NCBI GenBank assembly: GCA_958295465.1
Contig: OY282353.1
Location: 4,455,001-4,519,000, forward strand
Length of the DNA stretch: 64,000 bases
DNA from: an uncultured Gammaproteobacteria bacterium
GTDB lineage: Bacteria; Pseudomonadota; Gammaproteobacteria; HK1
Reading direction: 5' to 3'
Part shown: one piece after another, positions 58,664 to 64,000 of the stretch
How positions within the stretch are numbered: the first letter of the stretch is position 1
Layout of the letters: the number at the start of each line of letters is the position of its first letter
Translations under genes and position numbers: made by a program
Notes under the pieces: model-generated
Database searches by the model: none
The model's input: only the letters and a program-made list of their open reading frames with translations
What the model was told of the DNA's origin: nothing

Positions 58664-59641
58664 CTACGACCGAATGCGACGCTCCATGCCGTCCGTGCCC
58701 CCGGCGTCGAGCAGCGTGCGCGGCAGCCTGAAGGTGACGTTTTCCTCCGCACCGTCGAGGTCGGCCACGGTGATGTCGAACATGTCGCCGAGACGGTCGA
58801 TCAACTGCTCGACCAGCACTTCAGGGGCCGACGCGCCGGCGGTGATTCCCACCGTCCGCGCACCCTCCAGCCAGGCCGGGTCCAGGCTCCCGGCATCCGG
58901 AATGAGATAGCTGTGGGTTCCGGCCTCCTGGCTGATGAGCTGCAGCCGGTTGGAGTTCGAGCTGTTGTCGGCGCCGAGCACCAGGACCACGTCGGACCGA
59001 TCCGCCAACGACCGCACCGCGGTCTGCCGGTTCTGGGTGGCGTAACAGATGTCCTTCACGTCGGGGCCGCGGATCGCCGGAAAACGCGCCTTGAGCGCCG
59101 CGATGATCTCGCGGGTATCGTCGACGCTGAGCGTCGTCTGCGTCACGTAGGCGAGCTTCGCGGGATTGGCGGGCGCCAGCATCGCCACGTCGGCGAGATC
59201 CGACACCAGGAACACCTCGCCCGCCACCTGTCCTATCGTTCCCTCGACCTCCGGGTGGCCGGGATGTCCGATGAGGATGATTTCGTGGTCCTCCCGCGCA
59301 TAACGCCTCGCCTCGTTGTGGACCTTGCTGACGAGCGGACAGGTCGCATCGATCACCTGCAAGCCGCGCACGCCGGCATCGTCCTCGACCTTGCGCGACA
59401 CCCCGTGGGCGCTGAACACGGTAATCGCACCCTTCGGGATGTCCGCGAGGTCTTCGACGAAGCGGGCCCCCTTGGCGCGCAGGCTGTCGACGACGTGCTT
59501 GTTGTGGACGATTTCGTGCCGGACGTAGACCGGCGCACCGTAGATCTCCAGCGCTCGTTCCACGATGTCCACGGCCCGAATGACCCCGGCGCAGAACCCC
59601 CTCGGCTGCGCCAGGATGACCTGCAAGGATTGTCTCGCCAC
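58664..59641 (-). CDS. ispH: 4-hydroxy-3-methylbut-2-enyl diphosphate reductase
   Basis: This 325-residue iron-sulfur enzyme does the last step of the MEP isoprenoid pathway. The cluster cysteines are visible in QPRGFCAGVIRAVDI, VIDATCPLVSKVH and VKDICYATQNRQ. Further motifs are EIVHNKHVV, FSAHGVS, HPEVEGTIGQ and ITAGASAPE. Length is normal. ATG at 59641. Confidence 0.96.
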   Translation of the reverse strand: MARQSLQVILAQPRGFCAGVIRAVDIVERALEIYGAPVYVRHEIVHNKHVVDSLRAKGARFVEDLADIPKGAITVFSAHGVSRKVEDDAGVRGLQVIDATCPLVSKVHNEARRYAREDHEIILIGHPGHPEVEGTIGQVAGEVFLVSDLADVAMLAPANPAKLAYVTQTTLSVDDTREIIAALKARFPAIRGPDVKDICYATQNRQTAVRSLADRSDVVLVLGADNSSNSNRLQLISQEAGTHSYLIPDAGSLDPAWLEGARTVGITAGASAPEVLVEQLIDRLGDMFDITVADLDGAEENVTFRLPRTLLDAGGTDGMERRIRS

Positions 59642-59790
59642 TCGGAATCTCCGGTCGTCCCTTCAAGGCGGGGCGTCCACCACCCGGCACTCTACATCAT
59701 CCGGAGCCGGACGCCGCGAATGCATCACCGGCCGGAGGCGGCCCGGCGCATCGCGAACCGGTGCTTCAGCGCCGATGGCTCCGCAGATGT

Positions 59791-61176
59791 CTATGGGAGG
59801 ATCTTGCCCGGATTCATGAGGTTTCCGGGGTCGAGGGCCTGCTTGACCTGACGCATCACGGACACCGCCTCGGTGCCGTGCTCGCGGTTGAGGAACCCGA
59901 TCTTTCCGTAGCCGATGCCGTGCTCGCCGGTGCAGGTGCCGCCCATGTCGAGGGCCCGGGCGACCATGCGCTCGTTGACCGCCTCCGCCCGCGCGAGCTC
60001 CTCGGCGTCGTCGGGGTCGAGAATGAACGACAGATGGAAGTTCCCGTCCCCGACGTGGCCGACGATCGGGGCGAGCAACCCGGACGCATCGACGTCGGTG
60101 CGAGTCTCGAGGATGCACTCCGCGAGGTTCGAGATCGGGACGCAGACGTCCGTCGGCCAGCCCTGCGCTCCGGGACGCAGCGCAATCGCCGCGTAGTACG
60201 CATCGTGTCGCGCCTGCCACAGCCGCGATCGGTCCTCCGGGCGGGTCGCCCACCGGAACTCCCCGCCGGTGTTCTCGCCGGCCAGCGCACCGACCGTCTC
60301 GACCTGCTCGCGGACCCCCTGCCCGCTTCCGTGGAACTCGAAGAACAGGGTCGGGGACACCGGGTAGTCGAGTCCCGAGTACCGGTTGACGGCGTCCATC
60401 TGGACCTCGTCCAGCAGCTCGATCCGCGCCACCGGCACCCCGCATTGAATGGTCTGGATGACGGTATCGACCGCACCGGCGAGCGAGCCGAACGAGCACA
60501 CCGCGGCGGAGATGGCCTCGGGGATGCCGTACAGGCGAAGCCGGACCTCGGTGATCACCCCCAGGGTCCCTTCCGAGCCCACGAACAACCGGGTGAGATC
60601 GTAGCCGGCGGCGGATTTCCGCGCCCGCCCTCCGGTCTTCACGATGCGTCCGTCGGCCAGCACCACGGTCAGCCCCAGCACGTTCTCCCGCATCGTCCCG
60701 TAGCGCACCGCGTTCGTGCCCGAGGCACGGGTTGCGGTCATCCCGCCGAGCGACGCGTCGGCGCCCGGATCGATGGGGAAGAACAGGCCGGTGTCGCGCA
60801 GGTATTCGTTGAGCTGCTTGCGCCTCACCCCGGGCTGGATGCGGCAGTCGAGGTCTTCGGCGTTCACTTCGAGGATGTCGTTCATCCGCGTCACGTCGAT
60901 CGAGACCCCGCCGTGCAGCGCCTGGACGTGCCCTTCGAGCGACGTCCCGGTCCCGAAGGGGATCATTGGACAGCGATGCCGCGCGCACAGGCTCACGATT
61001 TGCGCCACCTCCCCGGTGCTCTCGGGGAAGACGACGACGTCGGGAGGGGCGGTGCGGTGGTAGGACTCGTCGTGGCCATGCTGCTCGCGCACCGCCGCGG
61101 CGGTGGAGACCCGGTCCGGGAGGAAGGCGCGCAGTTCGTCGACGATCGACGTGATCTCTGCTGCGGGAACGCTCAT
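59791..61176 (-). CDS. FAD-linked oxidase, D-lactate dehydrogenase (cytochrome)-like
   Basis: This 461-residue PCMH-type flavoprotein has the FAD motifs PFGTGTSLEGHVQAL and PGADASLGGMTATRASGTN, then YDLTRLFVGSEGTLGVITEV, GHVGDGNFHLSF and GEHGIGYGKIGFL. The overall pattern is that of LDHD-type 2-hydroxyacid dehydrogenases rather than GlcD. Electron transfer is probably to quinone or cytochrome. ATG at 61176; the frame extends upstream without homology. It is divergent from the hydantoinase-like gene. Confidence 0.88.
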   Translation of the reverse strand: MSVPAAEITSIVDELRAFLPDRVSTAAAVREQHGHDESYHRTAPPDVVVFPESTGEVAQIVSLCARHRCPMIPFGTGTSLEGHVQALHGGVSIDVTRMNDILEVNAEDLDCRIQPGVRRKQLNEYLRDTGLFFPIDPGADASLGGMTATRASGTNAVRYGTMRENVLGLTVVLADGRIVKTGGRARKSAAGYDLTRLFVGSEGTLGVITEVRLRLYGIPEAISAAVCSFGSLAGAVDTVIQTIQCGVPVARIELLDEVQMDAVNRYSGLDYPVSPTLFFEFHGSGQGVREQVETVGALAGENTGGEFRWATRPEDRSRLWQARHDAYYAAIALRPGAQGWPTDVCVPISNLAECILETRTDVDASGLLAPIVGHVGDGNFHLSFILDPDDAEELARAEAVNERMVARALDMGGTCTGEHGIGYGKIGFLNREHGTEAVSVMRQVKQALDPGNLMNPGKILP

Positions 61177-61414
61177 CGAACGGCTCCGGCGATGGGTGAC
61201 GAAGCCGGAGCATAGTGCGCGCGCGGAGCGGACGGAAGGGCGGGCTTCGTCAGGCCGCCGGCCACGACGGCGCGGCCGGCCTTGCCCACGGAAATGGCGT
61301 GCATGTGGTTCGCGAGGCCGGAGGAACGGAGAACGCCACCTTGAGTCCGGGAGAGCGCATGATCGATCATCGGGCGGAGTGACCTTCGTTCCATCGAACA
61401 CCCTGGAGGATGCA

Positions 61415-64000
61415 GTGACTGGCGAAACCACCGGCTGGCAGTTCTGGATCGACCGCGGCGGGACCTTCACCGACGTCGTCGCCCGCCGTCCCGACGGCGC
61501 CCTCGTCACCCACAAGCTGCTCTCCGACAACCCGGAGCATTACCGGGACGCCGCCATCGCGGGCATTCGCAAGCTTCTCGGCATTCCTGCCGGCACTCCC
61601 ATCCGCGGGGTCGACACCGTCAAGATGGGTACCACGGTCGCCACCAACGCCCTTCTGGAGCGCAAGGGCGACCGGACCCTGCTCGTGGTCAATCGTGGTT
61701 TCCGCGACGCGCTTCGCATCGGCTACCAGACCCGGCCGCATCTCTTCGACCTTCGAATCACCCTCCCCGAGATGCTCTACGAGCGGGTGGCGGAGGTGGA
61801 CGGCCGGGTGGCGGCAAACGGCGAGGTGCTGGCGCCCCTCGATCGGTCCGCGGCCGAGGCGGCCTTGCGTGAGGCGTACGCGGACGGGATTCGCTCCGTC
61901 GCCATCGTGCTCATGCACGGGTACCGGTATCCGGAGCACGAGTTGGCGCTGGCCGGTATCGCTCGCGCGATCGGGTTCGTGCAGGTGTCCACCAGCTACG
62001 AGACCAGCCCGCTGATTAAGCTCGTCGGCCGGGGCGACACCACGGTGGCGGACGCCTACCTCTCCCCCCTGCTGCGCCGCTACATCGACAGGGTGGCGGA
62101 CGAGCTCGGCGACGGAGTGCGGCTCATGTTCATGCAGTCGAACGGCGGCCTCACCGACGCCAGGTTGTTCCAGGGCAAGGACGCGATCCTCTCCGGCCCC
62201 GCGGGGGGAATCGTGGGAGCGGTGGAGACCGCGGCCCGCGCGGGCCACGGGCGCATCGTCTCGTTCGACATGGGCGGGACCTCGACCGACGTCGCCCACT
62301 GTGACGGGGCCTACGAGCGCACATTCGAAACGGTGGTGGCGGGGGTGCGCATGCGCGCCCCGATGATGATGATCCACACGGTGGCGGCGGGCGGCGGCTC
62401 GATCTGCTCGTTCGACGGGGCCCGTTACCGGGTGGGGCCGGAGTCGGCCGGTGCGGACCCGGGGCCGGCCTGCTACCGGCGGGGCGGCCCGCTATGCGTG
62501 ACCGACTGCAACGTGCTCCTCGGCAAGCTGCAACCGGAGTTCTTCCCGCGGGTGTTCGGCCCGAACCAGGACGAGCCGCTGGATCATGACGCGGTCATGG
62601 AGAAGTTCGCCGCCCTCGCCGGCGAGATCGGGGAGCACACCGGCCGCCGGCCGCCGCTGGTCGACGTGGCGGACGGGTTCCTGCGCATCGCGGTCGACAA
62701 CATGGCGAACGCCATCAAGTCGATCTCGGTGCGGCGCGGCTACGACGTGACGAGCTATACCCTGAACTGCTTCGGGGGCGCGGGCGGCCAGCACGCATGC
62801 CTGGTGGCGGATGCGCTGGGCATCACCCGGGTCATGATCCACCCCTTCGCGGGCGTGCTGTCCGCGTACGGGATGGGACTGGCGGACGTGCGGGCGCTGC
62901 GCGACCGCGCGGTCGAGGTCCGGCTCGACGCCGAAGGTGCGGGAGCACTCGACGAGGCGCTGGACGCGCTGGCCGGCGAGGCCTGCGCCGAGCTCGCCGG
63001 CCAAGGCATCGCGCCGGAGCGGATCACGGTCCACCGCCGCGCCCACGTCCGCTACGAAGGGACCGACACCGCGGACCTCGTGGAGGCGGGCGCCGCGCCG
63101 GAGATGAAGATCCGGTTCGAGGACGCCCACCGGCGCCGCTACGGATTCGTGATGCCGGAGAAGGCGCTGGTCATCGAGGCCGCTTCGGTGGAGGCGGTCG
63201 GCACGGTGCGGGAAGCGTCGAATCCGTTCGCGGCCCCCGCCCATGGCGGGACTCCCGCCGGCGGCGGACGATGCCCGCGACCGGAGCCGGTGGCCACCGT
63301 CGCCGCGCACTTCGGAGGCGTGGAGCACGAAACACCGGTCTTCCGGCGCGATGCGCTCGCGGCGGGCGATGCAGTGGACGGACCCGCCATCATCCTCGAA
63401 TCCACCGCCACCACCGTGGTGGAGGCCGGCTGGCGGGCGCGCCTTGCCGCGAGCGGCGATCTCGTCCTGGAGCGGGTGGTGGCGCTCGCCCGCGAATCCG
63501 CGGTCGGGACCGACTGCGACCCGGTCATGCTGGAGGTCTTCAACAACCGGTTCATGTCCATCGCCGAGCAGATGGGACTGACCCTGGAGAACACCGCCTA
63601 CTCGGTCAACATCAAGGAGCGGCTGGACTTCTCCTGTGCGCTCTTCGACCCCGAGGGGATGCTGGTGGCGAACGCCCCGCACATCCCGATCCACCTCGGC
63701 TCGATGAGCGAGAGCATCCGAACCGTCATCCGCGAGAACGCGGGGAGGATGAAGCCGGGCGACGTGTTCTGCGTGAACGCCCCCTACAACGGCGGCACCC
63801 ATCTGCCGGACGTGACCGTCATCACCCCGGTGTTCGACGATGGAGGCGTGGGCGGAACCCGGAGTGCGTCGCAGGACGGAGGCGATCATGCAGAGACGGG
63901 AAGCGCTCCCGGTGCGGCGGCGGGCGCGGCCCGCGGAACACCCGCCGGCGCAGTTCCCGGCGCGGGGACGGACCGGCGGATCCTCTTCTTCGTCGCGAGC
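61415..64000 (+). CDS. Hydantoinase/5-oxoprolinase family protein, fused A-B type (runs off the right edge)
   Basis: 862 codons are visible with no stop. The HyuA-like part starts WQFWIDRGGTFTDVVARRPD and shows KMGTTVATNALLERKG, FDMGGTSTDVAHCDG and GGAGGQHACLVADALG. The HyuB-like part begins at about 63500 (LEVFNNRFMSIAEQMGLTLE, VCV-NAPYNGGTHLPDVTVI). This is the single-chain layout of ATP-dependent 5-oxoprolinases. Before the conserved ILFFVAS at the window end there is an unusual ~40-residue Gly/Ala-rich insert. GTG at 61415 follows GGAGGATGCA. Confidence 0.9.
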   Translation, partial: MTGETTGWQFWIDRGGTFTDVVARRPDGALVTHKLLSDNPEHYRDAAIAGIRKLLGIPAGTPIRGVDTVKMGTTVATNALLERKGDRTLLVVNRGFRDALRIGYQTRPHLFDLRITLPEMLYERVAEVDGRVAANGEVLAPLDRSAAEAALREAYADGIRSVAIVLMHGYRYPEHELALAGIARAIGFVQVSTSYETSPLIKLVGRGDTTVADAYLSPLLRRYIDRVADELGDGVRLMFMQSNGGLTDARLFQGKDAILSGPAGGIVGAVETAARAGHGRIVSFDMGGTSTDVAHCDGAYERTFETVVAGVRMRAPMMMIHTVAAGGGSICSFDGARYRVGPESAGADPGPACYRRGGPLCVTDCNVLLGKLQPEFFPRVFGPNQDEPLDHDAVMEKFAALAGEIGEHTGRRPPLVDVADGFLRIAVDNMANAIKSISVRRGYDVTSYTLNCFGGAGGQHACLVADALGITRVMIHPFAGVLSAYGMGLADVRALRDRAVEVRLDAEGAGALDEALDALAGEACAELAGQGIAPERITVHRRAHVRYEGTDTADLVEAGAAPEMKIRFEDAHRRRYGFVMPEKALVIEAASVEAVGTVREASNPFAAPAHGGTPAGGGRCPRPEPVATVAAHFGGVEHETPVFRRDALAAGDAVDGPAIILESTATTVVEAGWRARLAASGDLVLERVVALARESAVGTDCDPVMLEVFNNRFMSIAEQMGLTLENTAYSVNIKERLDFSCALFDPEGMLVANAPHIPIHLGSMSESIRTVIRENAGRMKPGDVFCVNAPYNGGTHLPDVTVITPVFDDGGVGGTRSASQDGGDHAETGSAPGAAAGAARGTPAGAVPGAGTDRRILFFVAS

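Overview
The window is GC-rich, densely coded chromosomal DNA. It is most likely from a gammaproteobacterium, possibly uncultured or host-associated. The evidence is the blocks trpS-scpA-scpB-rluB and clpS-clpA, proteobacterial versions of gltX, dapE, yciB, pheA and ispH, a glcDEF glycolate oxidase set, and a complete IS66 element. I cannot name a genus. An unusual share of the non-core sequence is decayed: frameshifted genes, truncated toxin-antitoxin pairs, tandem duplications and palindromic repeats.

Layout. 0-2.8 kb: the end of an SMC/Rad50-like ATPase, an antitoxin remnant and a DUF4143 ATPase behind twin palindromes. 3.2-9.8 kb: metabolic genes (acetolactate-synthase-like ThDP enzyme, MFS transporter, Rieske oxygenase, broken 2OG oxygenase, glcD). 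9.9-24 kb: an accessory island lying between glcD and glcE/glcF. 26.5-32.7 kb: antitoxin, IS66 inside an adenosine deaminase pseudogene, vapBC remnant, Fic protein and a repeat cluster. 32.8-41 kb: metY, a hydrolase behind a 119-bp triplication, pheA, a class V aminotransferase and a polyamine-type ABC transporter. 41-50.8 kb: housekeeping (gltX, tRNA-Val, endonuclease III-like, rluB-scpB-scpA, trpS, yciB, dapE). 50.9-64 kb: Rpn-type protein with a palindrome at its start, argD, a LysR regulator, clpS-clpA, a phosphopantetheinyl transferase, ispH, a D-lactate-dehydrogenase-like flavoprotein and a hydantoinase/oxoprolinase running off the end.

The most interesting region is the 9.9-24 kb island. 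It has the parts of a phosphorylated lasso-peptide pathway: a stand-alone PqqD-type RiPP recognition protein (B1), an HPr-kinase-like protein, an asparagine-synthetase-like cyclase (C), and a 66-residue ORF at 17603-17803. That ORF has the lasso leader signature (WSKP...T-x) followed by a core starting GADYNPVGD, with Gly1 and Asp9 as possible ring residues, and ending in Ser, the residue phosphorylated in paeninodin. Around it lie two sulfotransferases, a TPR/2OG-Fe(II) dioxygenase and three GT8-like domains (two fused in one protein), which could be tailoring enzymes. No B2 leader peptidase is visible. Several scrambled fragments of kinase and cyclase genes, plus an inverted fragment of the sulfotransferase/hydroxylase divergent promoter, suggest the module was amplified and then partly decayed.
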